From Symbiodinium natans (lineage: Eukaryota; Sar; Dinophyceae; Suessiales; Symbiodiniaceae), in the NCBI GenBank assembly GCA_905221605.1, contig CAJNDS010000552.1, positions 51,079 through 115,078 of the forward strand: a DNA stretch of 64,000 bases. Direction: 5' to 3'. Of this stretch, positions 21,871 to 32,800 are shown piece after piece. The position numbers and the translations under genes were made by a program. Below the pieces are notes generated by a model. It was not told the DNA's origin. It ran no database searches and saw only the letters and a program-made list of their open reading frames with translations. The stretch's first letter is position 1. Every line of letters starts with the position of its first letter.

Positions 21871-21878
21871 ATCCTAAA
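21624..21878. mobile_element. Candidate small inverted-repeat element (copy 2)
   Basis: CATGAAGCGATCA near 21634 is matched by its exact reverse complement TGATCGCTTCATG near 21845, and the similarity extends a few bases outward. CCTAAT occurs directly outside both ends and could be a 6-bp target duplication, but this string is also part of the surrounding degenerate telomere-like repeat. Confidence 0.35.
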
Positions 21879-22244
21879 CCATAAAACCCTTAACCCTCCC
21901 TCTCTTTTCTCTCCATAAACAAACAAAGAACAACGGACACCCCCAAAAAAAAACAAGCCCCGACTGGCGTACTTTATTCCCAGGGCTTTATTATTGCGGC
22001 CGGGACACCTGGCGCACTTTAATTTACGGGGGTTTAGTAATGCGAGGTTAACATTATAAGGAGGAGCTCCAAGTTCGCTCCGAGACTACAACTTTGATGT
22101 TGCGGACGGAGTTCAAAGACTCGTCCAAACTAGCCTTCTTGGGCTGTGGGCCTAGGGTTTAGGGTCCCTAAACCCCATTAGACCGCAGACACAGGACGGT
22201 CCTTCCAGTCGAGGCTGGAAAGGGCGCCCTGTGTGGATGGAAAG

Positions 22245-22265
22245 CTTCGACCAAAATGGCTTCAG
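22245..22265 (-). other. Degenerate spliced-leader-like stretch
   Basis: Read on the minus strand, 16 of 21 positions match the dinoflagellate spliced leader without gaps, including an internal run of 11 (AGCCATTTTGG). This is weaker than the other two sites. Confidence 0.25.
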
Positions 22266-22582
22266 AACGTTCAGCTGAGGATTCTGTGAGCCCCCAGACC
22301 CAAACCATCCTAAGACTACTTAAGGCTCGAACTTTTGGACAGGCTTGAGCCGCATTCCGCGCCGTTGCGTGGCTGGCTCAGATGTAAACCTTGCACTTTC
22401 CACCCCTGCTCCCCACCCCCCCCAGAGCAACGGGCAGAGCCGGGTTGATTAACCCTAAACCTTAGTGGGTGCATGGGCCTCTTTATGGGCCTGGGTCTGT
22501 TGGGACAGATTTCATGCGTCCGGACTACATATAAAGCTCCCCCGAACTATTTATAAAACTGGCCGAACTATTTATAAATCGT

Positions 22583-22776
22583 CCGGAACCGCTCGGAACC
22601 CTTCTGGACTGTTTGTAACCGTGTTGGGAGACACCATCGCCGACCATCGCTCAAATCAAAGCCGCAACAATAGCCCCACAGTGGTTATAAGTCGCCCGGA
22701 ACCGCTCGGAACCGTTCCGAACTATTTATTAACGTCGGGTTCATATATAGTCCAGAACGGTTCCGAGCGGTTCCGG
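22583..22776. repeat. Three copies of a 29-bp GC-rich motif forming a hairpin
   Basis: The motif CCGGAACCGCTCGGAACC plus about ten bases occurs forward at 22583-22611 and 22696-22724 and inverted at 22748-22776. The last two could form a stem of 29 bp with about three mismatches and a 23-base loop. The surroundings carry repeated GAACTATTTATA phrases. Confidence 0.75.
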
Positions 22777-23534
22777 ACTATCTGGAACGATTTGGAATCA
22801 TCTGCTGGAAAATTTTTATATAGTTCTGAGAACTTTTATGTATAGATCGAGGAAGATTATATATAGTTCCTGAACCATGCGGGATGCCCAACAGTTAAAG
22901 AGGCCTACACACCTACTAACCTAAACCCTAAACCCTAAACCCTAAACCCCCGGTTAACCTATCATGTAGGCCCCAGAAAACCCCACCACGCTGACACACT
23001 CAAGAGTTTGGGGGCCTTACGGGGCTCCATGATGCTCTGATGTGCAAGACGTCAACACTGTACTACAGTAGTACAGTAGCCTTTACTTGTGGGATCCCCC
23101 CATGTGAGTCATCCTTGTAGAAGTACCCAGCATTCCCATTCTGCTGAAGAAGCTGGTCTGAAATCCCTGGCATGAACCGGAGTCGCAAACTCGGGAAAGC
23201 CCATCCTAGAAAGCCAAAGGCCCGTCCGCACAAACCCTGACGTATTAGAAGCCTAGACCCTAAAGATCCCTAAAGCCTAAACGTCTAAACGCCGTAAAAA
23301 AAACTCCAAAGCCCTCGAATGTCCCCAAAACGCCTAAACAAGCGCCTAAACAAGCGCCTGTGGCTTGAGGCGACCAAGCCTGGCTCAAACCAGGAGCAGG
23401 AGGAGGGGTCAACATATGGGTTTAGGGTTGAGGGTTTAGGGTTTAGGGTTTCCTGCGCGAAAAGGGATTCTGGGTTTAGAGGTTTGGTGTAATTTGTTGG
23501 GGTTCAGGGTTTGTAGTGTTACACTGGGCTCAGG

Positions 23535-23840
23535 ATGGAGAGTCACGAAGTTCCGCTCCTGGGATATCGTGAAGCAGCACATAGGTTCCAGTTTCACTTC
23601 CACTGTGCAAGATGTGATTCGCTTTTGTTCAATGGGTCTCCCTTGTTTGCGGCCGGGAACTGGTATTCTCCTTTCAACGCGTTTGCTTTAGTTAGCTCCT
23701 CCTCGCGCTCGTCCTCTTCTGCAAATGTGCCTGACCAACCCGCTGCTGCACTGCAGGACGTCAAGCAGCAGCCGGAGACAGAGGCGCTTTCGGAGACTCG
23801 AGGTAGACTAAAAGGAAGGCCTCCACGTGGTGGGAGATGA
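23535..23840 (+). CDS. Uncharacterised 101-codon ORF
   Basis: An ATG-started frame with protein-like composition: a region with His, Cys-x-x-Cys and aromatic residues (about residues 20-48), a Ser-rich stretch, then an acidic and basic tail ending in Arg-Gly. A second open frame (23837-24061) overlaps its stop by four bases and runs into a CCCTAAA tract. A sequenced transcript would be needed to tell a real exon from chance. No family is recognised. Confidence 0.3.
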   Translation: MESHEVPLLGYREAAHRFQFHFHCARCDSLLFNGSPLFAAGNWYSPFNAFALVSSSSRSSSSANVPDQPAAALQDVKQQPETEALSETRGRLKGRPPRGGR

Positions 23841-24024
23841 CACCTTTTGCCCTGGAGGATAGCTGCCCCGACGCAAACTTTTCATGCCCGACACCTGAGG
23901 AAGGCACGAAAGGTCTCATATGCTGTGAAGGTGAAAGATCAGCTGGCCATCCAGGCCCGCACTCTGCTCGGCCCGACACTTACTTACTGGTAGCAACCCA
24001 GTCAACCTCTTGCATCGACTCCCT

Positions 24025-24080
24025 AAACCCCAAGCCCCAAACCCCAAGCCCTAAACCCTAAACCCTAAACCCTAAACCCG
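24025..24080. repeat. Telomere-like CCCTAAA tract
   Basis: About seven units with CCCCAAA and CCCCAAG variants directly following open reading frames. Confidence 0.85.
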
Positions 24081-24689
24081 GAGTTTTCTTTCTGCCCCAG
24101 CAGCGACTCTGTCACACACCACGGGGCCCCACCACCGCCGATCAGCCGAGTCAGCAAGGCTTCGAGAGGCGCCTGCGAGCTCTGGAGCGGCTGCAAGGTG
24201 AAGAGCCCAGAGCTGTTCCCCTATGAAGTAGGGTTTATATTTCTGTTATTGGTGAGTGTATATAGGGTCCCTTTTTCATATTGGTGAGTGTATATACCGG
24301 GTGTCCTTTTAGGGGTACAAGATCTATTCCCCGATGAATTTTGTGGTACTTTACTGTAACTTTAGATCCTTCTACCTTTTTTGGGCTTATTGGGTTTCTT
24401 CTTCAGGCAGCTAAAAGTCTAATTTATAGCTACCCTCCTGAGTGCAGCCAAGTGAATTCCCATGAGATGGCTTTCGTTTATATATAGGTAAGTGAATATG
24501 TACATATACAAATGTTGGATAACATATCCTATTTCATCTACAATGTCTACAAACATGTACATACATATATACATATGTTCACATAGAGTACATACACTAC
24601 CCACACACTTGCAGCGACAATGTGAAACTTTCTTCTCCAACAGCTGAACTTTAAACTTTTTTGGGTTCCCTTATTTAGTAGGAATAAGA

Positions 24690-24990
24690 AACCCTAAAGC
24701 CTAAACCCTAAACCCTAAACCCTAAACCCTAAACCCTAAACCCTGAACCCCCTTTTTTCTCCCTTGGTTATTGGAGAAGTAAGGAAATGACCGGGCGCGC
24801 GAAGCTCCGAGCCCAGCCTTTTGGCTCAAGCTGAACGAAGCGCGAGGCATCCTCCCAGCCTTGCAATCATGACGAGGCCTGGAAGGTGTAGTAGGCAGTA
24901 GGGTTTGGGGTTTAGGGTTTAGGGTCTAGGGTTTATAGGGTTTATAGGGTTTGTAGGGTTGACAGGGTTTAGGGTCTAAGGTGGGCATCA
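24690..24990. repeat. Opposed telomere-like tracts
   Basis: A CCCTAAA array (about 24690-24750) and a TTTAGGG array (about 24898-24990, including TTTATAGGG variants) flank about 150 bases of unique DNA that holds a spliced-leader-like stretch. Confidence 0.85.
24815..24830 (+). other. Relict dinoflagellate spliced-leader stretch
   Basis: The 16 bases AGCCTTTTGGCTCAAG match the last 17 bases of the dinoflagellate spliced leader with one missing A; the final 12 bases are exact. Such relicts are the signature of trans-spliced mRNAs copied back into dinoflagellate genomes. No intact gene follows. Confidence 0.5.
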
Positions 24991-25784
24991 TTACGATCTT
25001 CTCTCGACCTCAAAAGACTGTGACTGCGCGTGTTCTGAGGCAATCGTTCGAGAAAGGAGCACAATACGAGAAGCAAAGTAGCACCAAAGAATGGTGTCAC
25101 GAACCAAAGACTGTCCGTACCCCCAAACAATGTCAGACCTTCACGACGGCACATCGCAAGTGTCCTTCGGGCGCCGTCCAAGGCCCACTACGGTAGTGAG
25201 AGAGCACTTCACCAGGAGCATGCGAGGTGTGCCCGCCATTTCGGGCACAGACAAAAGCATTGAGATACCATCCCGAGGTTTCTAGGGTTTAGGGTTTAGG
25301 GTTCATTCGTTGGAACACAAATGGTGTTGCCGTTTGGCGGACTGCTGGCCTGCGCAGTAGGGCTGCCACAGTATGGCTCGTCTCTTGCATACATACTGAC
25401 TGTAGTATGCGTAGCATAAATAAATAAATAAATATATATATATATAGACAGCGCACTATATGAATTGAGTATAATATGTAGACCATGTTCTTGTTGACTC
25501 TTGAACTGCATGTTTCTGATCCTTAATTGCTCTGTATTATCCCCGCGATTTGAGGATCCTGACGACCTAGAGACCTAGACGGGCAAGGAGACTTGTGCTT
25601 CGTTTAGAGGTTTCTATCGTCTCCATGTTTTCCTTAAGTAAAAAGCAAGGGAATATGAAGTATTAGCAGGGTTCCCAGAGGGGTATCAGGGCCTCAGGGT
25701 TCGGATTGGGGTGGAGGCTTCCGGTGTCGCGGGTGGAGGGTGGACATACAATGTCGTAATGGCATGGAACAGCACACGAAGGAA

Positions 25785-26033
25785 GCCAAACCCTAAACCC
25801 TAAACCCCAAACCCTAAACCCCAGACCCCAAACCCTAAACCCTAGATCCTGAACCAAAAACCCTAAACCCTCAACAGTGCCTTGCAGCACCCTCCGCCAC
25901 TCACAGGCTCCTCCTGGCCTTGTGTTGCACCGCTCTGGCGGCAGACATCGAAAAGCATCAGGCCTGTACCGAGCGGTTTAGGATTTAGGGTTTAGGGTTT
26001 AGGGTTTAGGGTTTAGGGTTTAGGGTTTAGGGG
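25785..26033. repeat. Opposed telomere-like tracts
   Basis: CCCTAAA-type units (about 25788-25872) are followed about 105 bases later by TTTAGGG-type units (about 25977-26033). Confidence 0.85.
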
Positions 26034-26301
26034 ATGGATAGCAAAGAAGGTTCAATAGCACCTCTCATAACATCATAGGACTGTGTAGTATAGTGGAGTA
26101 CGAGTTTCTGTAATTGTAACACATACGGGTTCATTTGTTATATATATATATATATATACATATTTGCGATCTGCTGGCACAACTTATACAGAAAGACTAC
26201 AATGCGTCAAGAGCATCCAAGGTGGTAGATGGGGCAGGTCTCGCAACCGTAGAAGTAGACATGCCACCTCATATTATGATACCTCAACTCGGTAGGCTCT
26301 T

Positions 26302-26304
26302 GTG

Positions 26305-26373
<69 letters not shown>

Positions 26374-26393
26374 CATATATATATATATATATC
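26302..26393. repeat. (ATACAT)n microsatellite
   Basis: A hexanucleotide tract of about twelve units passing into a TA dinucleotide run and then TG repeats. Another TA run lies at about 26139-26158. Confidence 0.95.
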
Positions 26394-26754
26394 TGTGTGT
26401 GTGTGCGTGCATCTTCCCCTTGTTGGGTCCAGGGGGATCCTATATAGGAACATCTTCAGGGGTTTAAAAAGGGGGGGGGGCCAACCCGGTCAGCGTGTCT
26501 TTTTCATTGCTAGGTCCTGAGCGTGGCGAAGCCGGAGGCTCCGGGCAAGGAGGCGGGTTGAAGAGCTCGGGCTCCGCTTGTATAGATTTTGATGCAACAT
26601 ATTATACATATAATATTGTATTATGTCATCTATGTCATAATACAATACGTTGTGTTATCAGGGTTTCGGTGTTTATGGTTCGAACTTAGACGCAGGGCAG
26701 GGGTGGGGTTGCATGGAGTGTAGGGCCCCTACTTCCATGTTGGAGTGAAGGTAC

Positions 26755-27027
26755 GGTTAGGGTTTAGGGTTTAGGGTTTAGGGTTTAGGGTTTAGGGTTT
26801 AGGGTTTAGGGTTTAGGGTTTAGGGAGGAAGCCACTGAAAGGTGAAGGCACCGATGCCTTTTGGGGGCCTGGAGCCTTTCGGCCGGCAAGATGCTGGCCA
26901 GGACAGGGTTGTCACGAAGAAGGCTTAGGGCTTAGGGCTTAGGGCTTAGGGCTTAGGGCTTGGGGTTTAGGGTTTAGGGTTTAGGGTTTAGGGTTTAGGG
27001 TTCAGGGTTTAGGGTTAGGGTTGGTGA
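26755..27027. repeat. Telomere-like TTTAGGG arrays with TTAGGGC variant block
   Basis: About nine perfect TTTAGGG units at 26757-26825. A second array at about 26924-27027 starts with about five copies of a TTAGGGC variant before reverting to TTTAGGG. Confidence 0.9.
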
Positions 27028-27604
27028 GTGTATGTATTGGGTGTCCTTCTGGGGGTACAAGAAATGTAAACCCTACTTCATATGCTGTGGCCGCCCTCAC
27101 GCGACGAAATGCTTGTTCTATAGATTTTTGTTGCTGCCTGTTCCGTACCGAGATTTGGGAATGTAGGGGTAGGGTGTTGGGCGTGATGACTTGATGCGCT
27201 GCATCAGGAGTTGACGGAGTCTGCCATGACCGAGACAAACGAAATGGCGCTCCTCCCAGCTGAGTGAGCCAAGAAGTAGCAGGTGTTCGCTGCTGAGCTA
27301 CGTGAAGCCTCCTTAAATCCCGATCTCCCACCCTTCTAAGACCCTAACCCCAAACCCCAAACTCTAAACCCTAAACCCTAAACCCTAAACGAAGTCAAAA
27401 GCCTCTGGATGCCTTGGGTGCACTACACTAGGTGGATCAGCTGGAGCGTGCGGAAGTGGCTGAGGAGACATGGGTGCTCAGTTCAAAGCCACAGCTCGAG
27501 TGGTTCCCCTTGTTGCTGTAGGATCTAGGGCTTAGGGTTTAGAGTTTAGGGTGTAGGTGGTTCGTTTGTTTTTTGAATGTGGTCATGCGCTGTTTTGTTA
27601 GGGG

Positions 27605-27811
27605 GTGTATCTTGCTTGCAAGCAGGAAAAGAGGAGCGCATTCCGGGCGCTGACGCGGTTGCGAGGCGGCGGGAGGGAATCTCCGGAGAGACCAGTGCAA
27701 AAGGTCGATGTCGATGCTGTTTTGTCAAAGAGCTTATCGTGCACTCGAGGCACCACTGTGTTGCGGCTGTTTGCTGACACCATCGTGGTCCCTGTAACCC
27801 CTAAACCCTAA
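27605..27811 (+). CDS. Possible exon fragment
   Basis: An open frame of about 65 codons with balanced composition and several Arg/Val-rich stretches. It ends in a degenerate CCCTAAA unit that supplies the stop. It has no confident start or splice sites and no recognised domain. It could be a gene piece truncated by a telomere-like tract. Confidence 0.2.
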   Translation: MYLACKQEKRSAFRALTRLRGGGRESPERPVQKVDVDAVLSKSLSCTRGTTVLRLFADTIVVPVTPKP

Positions 27812-28594
27812 GCAGGTGTTGCCCTGGCTTCCTTTGATGGCATTGCTCGGAGTCTTGGCAGAACCGGGCTCTTCTCTGTGCGAGATGTGTGGAATCTGTC
27901 AAGACAAGGGCAAGACAAAATCCGCTCTGCCGAATAGACTAGTGGCAAGAAGCTGTTTGCCATTGTGACCCGGTTTGTCTTGAGGTGGAACGGTTTTTGG
28001 ACGGTTTGGGATTTATTTCGATACAATTTTGCAAGGCAGACAATCGGTTGACGACGGAGACTCCAATTTGTTTCATCCAGCAATGCCAGCACTAAAGGGT
28101 TTTTCGGGTTCTTCGACTTTGCTGGAGCCTCGCGCGCGAAGCCGCGCAGCATAGCTTTTCCTTCATGAACTGACGAGTCGCCATTGCTGCAAGTAAGGGC
28201 TCAGACCGGCAACATCAAGGCCTGTCTTTGCATCATTGCCGTCTGAAGGGAACCCTGTTCAAGATGTGAGTTCATTCGGAGATCAGAAGCATACGTAGCA
28301 ACATCCTGGAACAGGCATCCTTATGAGAGGTGCGAAGACAGCCGCAGCGTTTCCTTTATCATGGTCGCCCAGTAGCAGTCTTGAAGTCTATGCTCTCTGA
28401 GTGCAGGACTACACACAGGCTCACCACTGGCGCCAGGAGCACCCATTGCATCACCTTGCGCAGGAGGAGAGTGCACCTTGACAGAACACAGCTGCACAGC
28501 TCTGAAGCCAGTTTCTTGTGCCGTGTGGCTGTGGATTCAGACTCTTAGTGGGGCACAGGGCTCAAAGGTGCTTTGAAGTTCGGCTCCAAGCTGT

Positions 28595-28748
28595 ACTGCA
28601 AGCCCTAAACCCTAAACCCGAAACCCTAAACCCTGAACCCTGAACCCTGAACCCTGAACCCTGAACCCTGAACCCTGAACCCTGAACCCTGAACCCTGAA
28701 CCCTGAACCCTGAACCCTGAACCCTAGCCCTAAACCCTAAACCCTATA
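28595..28748. repeat. Array dominated by CCCTGAA variant
   Basis: About thirteen consecutive CCCTGAA units (28631-28722) are embedded between ordinary CCCTAAA units, showing local spread of one variant. Confidence 0.95.
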
Positions 28749-30284
28749 TTCCCTAAACCTGAGACTTGAAACTCTGGGTTTCGGGGTTCAAATGGAGCCC
28801 AGGATGTGGGAAAGTGGGCCTTTCCCTCCAGCGCGGACTTCTGAGAGAAAGCGTGATGGCGGAAGCCGCAGATTCCTCCTGTTCGCAAGTTACGGTCAGA
28901 GATGGTGTAAGGGTTTAGGGTTTAGGGCTTAGGGCTTAGGGCTTAGGGTTTAGGGTGCTGAAGACTCACTCGAAGTGGCATCTGCTGTTGACCACTAGGG
29001 TCGTCCACTTCACAAATTCACGTGAAGGAGAGCGATGCCTGAAATCACTCGGGCGGCACATTGAGCTTGCCGGGCTCAAGGTTGTTTAAGACATACAAGA
29101 ATATGTATACACGTGTGTATAGAAATCTATGCATAGAGTGAGTGAGAGAGAGTACATATTGTCGAGCATATCTGAGGAGATAAGTATATCCATGTGATGT
29201 TTCAATACATGTTTTTGCTTATTTGCCTGTGCCGTAGAAGCCTTTCTCAGCGCGCACAGAGTTAGAATGGGAGCTAGACAAGTCGAGCGGAGCTATTCGA
29301 TATTAGGCGTTTCGGGTTTCGGGTGCCTGTCTGAGAGTGCTTGATTAATCTGATATCGTGTTTTCCGTACATTGGCTTAGGATACCGCTTGTTCCAGAAA
29401 AGAGTACCTCTAGAAGATCCCCCCCCCACTCGCCTACCCCAAGTATCCTTTGCATACGGGTCGCTGTCCACGTGGAAGGTGCCGGAGGGGAGAAGGAGCC
29501 GATCCCGACCGTGGAGGTGTGGATTTTCGGTTCACGGTTGGGTACGAAGCTACCCGAAATCGTGACTTTGTAAATTGTTATGTGGCGTGTGGATGCTCTG
29601 AACCCCCACATCTCCTACATTTCCTGAACATGGCAATTCGTCCATCGGCTTCCTTTTATTCGATTCTGCTCCCCAGCTTAAGCTTCTTAGGTATTTTGTC
29701 AAGTCATGAGCAGATAGAAGATGCAGGACTGTCAAGCAGCTGTCACCTGCGACAGCAGGAAGCACTGTTGAAGCTAATCGTCGGAGCAGGGTGTGTTGCA
29801 GTGGTCAGCGTCCTCACACGGGCTTAGGGTTTTATGGGGCTTGTAGGGGTTTATAGTGCTTACAGGGTTCATATAGGGTTCCGAGGGTTTAGAACCAGCT
29901 TTGACCAAGTGTGTTCTCTCAGCGTGCGCCTGAGCCATGGCGCCACTTCTGCAGCTGTTTCAGAGCCCTGAGCCCAGTGTCGTGCTCGAGTGCTGATTCT
30001 TTCATAGGGTTACCCCATTTTATGAACACCCAAATGCAATAGAATCCCTTCAAGGGGACCATGCTTGAGGGCGTAGGACGTGCTCGGGCTTTAGAGCTTT
30101 GGCTTGACATCGGGTTTGGGGCTTTAAGGTGAAGAGATGTACCAGGAAACATCCGATGCGCAGGAGCGCAGAACAGTTCCCCGAACAACGCAAGAAACAC
30201 ACCTGCTTCAAGTTTAAGAAGCACATGTGTCAAGAAGGAAACTAGTCAATCTAGTCCCAAATTTTCGATCCCATGCCCCATAAA

Positions 30285-30580
30285 CGATCCTAAACCCTAG
30301 ACCCTTAACCCTTAATCCTCAACCCTCAACCAACCCTCAACCCTCAAACCAAACCCTAAACCCTAAACCCCAAACGCTAAACCCTAAACCCCCAAACAAG
30401 AGGTGCGGACCACTCCTGGCTGAAGCAGCTGCAGCCCGACCCGGAGACCGCCACCAATCTTCGTGTTGGTCGAGGATTTGTTTAGGGAGTTCGGAGTTTA
30501 GGGCTTACGGGTTCGGGGTTTAGGGTTTAACGTTTAGGGTCTAGGGATTCTCGGAGTTTAGGGCGTGAGGGGGGGGTATG
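30285..30580. repeat. Degenerate opposed telomere-like tracts
   Basis: CCCTAAA-type and CCCTCAA-type units up to about 30395 are followed by decayed TTTAGGG-type units from about 30480 to 30580. Confidence 0.7.
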
Positions 30581-31625
30581 TCAGGGTTTAGGGGCCGTAG
30601 GGATTTCGGAGCTGCTGTTTTCGGGCTAGGATCCTGTTGAGGTGCTAGGTTTTGTTTGGAGGGGGGGGGGGAATGGGGGGGATCTAATTTTGTGTTTCAG
30701 GGATTAACCCAGCTCTGCAACCCAACAGCCAGCAAGTTCCGTTCCGCGTTCCAACCTGCGGGGCTCTAGCAACCCAGCCCTTCGGCTGTGGGGAATTTAG
30801 GACTTCAGGGTTTTCTTATTGACTTTGCCAGACGGTCCAGGCAAATTGTAGATCTTTAGGGTCTAAGGGATTGGGTTTTGGGGTTAACCGTTAAAGGATC
30901 TCTGAACTTCCAGGCACGGGGCTCGGCAATCCTAATTCTTGAAGCAGGCTTTGCTAGCCAGCTGAGAGCCCTCTGGGCACGAAAGCCCTGTCTCCACTCT
31001 GAACTCCGCCCGAATCCCTTGACGTACTAAGCCCCAAACCCCAGCAAGCCTTCAACCATCACCTGCGGCTGTGGGCCAAGGAAAAGTACCAGCCCAACAA
31101 GCGCAGCCGGCAGGTCAAGTCAGGTGGATGGAGGGGGGAGTGGTCGTGTGGGTGTTTCAACCAGTCAAGGTTTAAGGTCTAAGGTTTCAGGTAGTTTTCG
31201 AGTGTTTGGTTGACCAGCACTCTGGCAGTTTTGGATGCCACCAGCTTCCACCTACCACTTGTCCCTGTCGAACCTCCATCACTGCTTCCCCAATAGACCT
31301 GGAATGCTCGCACAACTTCTTAGCTGAACTAAGGTGTTACTGATCCCGAAAAGAAGCCAACCTTATGTCTTTGCCACCTCGGTGAGATGAGACATCGGGC
31401 GCGTCTTAAACTCCCGGTTTAGGGTTTAGTGTTTAGGGTTCAGGGTACTTAGGAGGTCCAGGAGGTGTATTCTTTGATGTGTTCTTTGTCTCAGAACTTG
31501 CTGACCATGGGCGTAGAAGGATCATGCTCTCCAAGTCAACTATCAAAGTCCTACAGCCACAACAACCACAAACCCTGTGGACATCTCTACTCAGCTACTC
31601 TCCTTTGACACGACAGCACCCTAAG

Positions 31626-31720
31626 CTTCCTAAACCCTCAACCCTAAACCCCAAACCCCAAACCCTAAACCCTTAACCCCCCCCCCCCCCCGGAAAAAAA
31701 AAAAAAAAAAAAAAAAAAAA
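31626..31720. repeat. Telomere-like tract, poly-C and A27 run
   Basis: Degenerate CCCTAAA units lead into a run of about 14 C and then 27 uninterrupted A (31694-31720). The A run could be a retroposition tail or a simple expansion; no gene body precedes it on either strand. Confidence 0.85.
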
Positions 31721-31844
31721 CTAAAGAAACAAATCCATCAGGCCACTATGTTCGAGTGGCTCCTTCCCCCCTCCCGGAACCCAAGCTCATCATCTTCTCG
31801 GCCTCGATGGCTGAGGCTGCTGGGCTGCGACGCTTTGCAGGGGT

Positions 31845-32150
31845 GGGTTTAGGGTTTAAGGTCGAGGGTTCTCGGGTTTAGGGTTTAGGGTTTAGGGTTT
31901 AGGGTTTAGGGTTTAGACTTCTTCAGGCTTGATAGGGCCCACACTTGACAGGGCCAGTTTCCAGCTTGTTCGTAGTTGTTTAGGGGGCGGGGGCCGGGGA
32001 GGCCCTTACAGGGCATGTACAGTTCACCTGACTCCAGACTGTCAGTGGAGGGGTTGAGGGTTAAGGGCTCAGGGTCCCAGACCAGTACCCTAAACCCTAA
32101 ACCCTAAACCCTAAACCCTAAACCCTAAACCCTAAACCCTAAACCCTAGA
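31845..32150. repeat. Opposed telomere-like arrays
   Basis: TTTAGGG units at about 31875-31915 and about nine CCCTAAA units at 32088-32150 flank about 170 bases of unique DNA. Confidence 0.9.
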
Positions 32151-32241
32151 GGGCTTGTGTCTCACTCCATGCTGGATCCAAGGCATTGGGCATCCCGGAG
32201 GCCGAGTGCACTAGCCAGGAGCGCTAAGATTCTGATGCCTT

Positions 32242-32342
32242 GGGATGTGCCCCCCCTATACTAACTGTCCTTAATGCGGACGGTTAAAAGAAGGAGTACT
32301 ACAATCCCTATTCAGGACTGTTAGTATAAGGGGGAACATCCC
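32242..32342. mobile_element. 101-bp MITE-like element with long terminal inverted repeats
   Basis: The two ends are inverted copies over about 33 bases. Both, read inward, begin GGGATGT, pass a C run and contain TATACTAAC followed by GTCCT and AAT, with one length difference in the C run and a few substitutions. The interior of about 34 bases is unrelated. No clear target duplication or coding capacity is visible. Size and structure fit a non-autonomous DNA-transposon derivative; the superfamily cannot be told. Confidence 0.65.
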
Positions 32343-32702
32343 GACTAGTAGCCCGGGTAACCCGGCTCCAAGTAAAGAGTGAACGGCGCACCGGTTTCCG
32401 CGACGCGAAGAGGAGTTTGCTGCCTTCTTCTCCGGGCAGCAGCAGATCTCCGGAGGAAAGCTGGAGTCATGGTGCCCCCAAAGAGCTGTGCAGATAGGGG
32501 TATTGGGTTCAGGAGACTTCATAGGTGCCTGTTTGTGGTGCCATTGTGCCATTGTGCCCAGCCTTGAGGTGCACGCCCTACGCCCTCTCCATCATGGGGC
32601 AGCCGATGGTGCGAAACTGTCCATTTGGCAATGGCAACGGGCCGCTCGACGCACAAGGGACTTCGATTCAGCTCGGTCTGCAAGCTTACAGGTTGGAGTT
32701 TA

Positions 32703-32800
32703 TCAGGAACCCTAAACCCTAAACCCTAAACCCTAAACCCTAAACCCTAAACCCTAAACCCAGGGTTTGGGGTTTAGGATTCAGGGGCTTGGGATGTATT
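32703..32800. repeat. Head-to-head telomere-like repeats
   Basis: About eight CCCTAAA units run directly, without unique DNA between, into degenerate TTTAGGG-type units. This is the arrangement expected where two telomere-type ends are joined. Confidence 0.85.
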
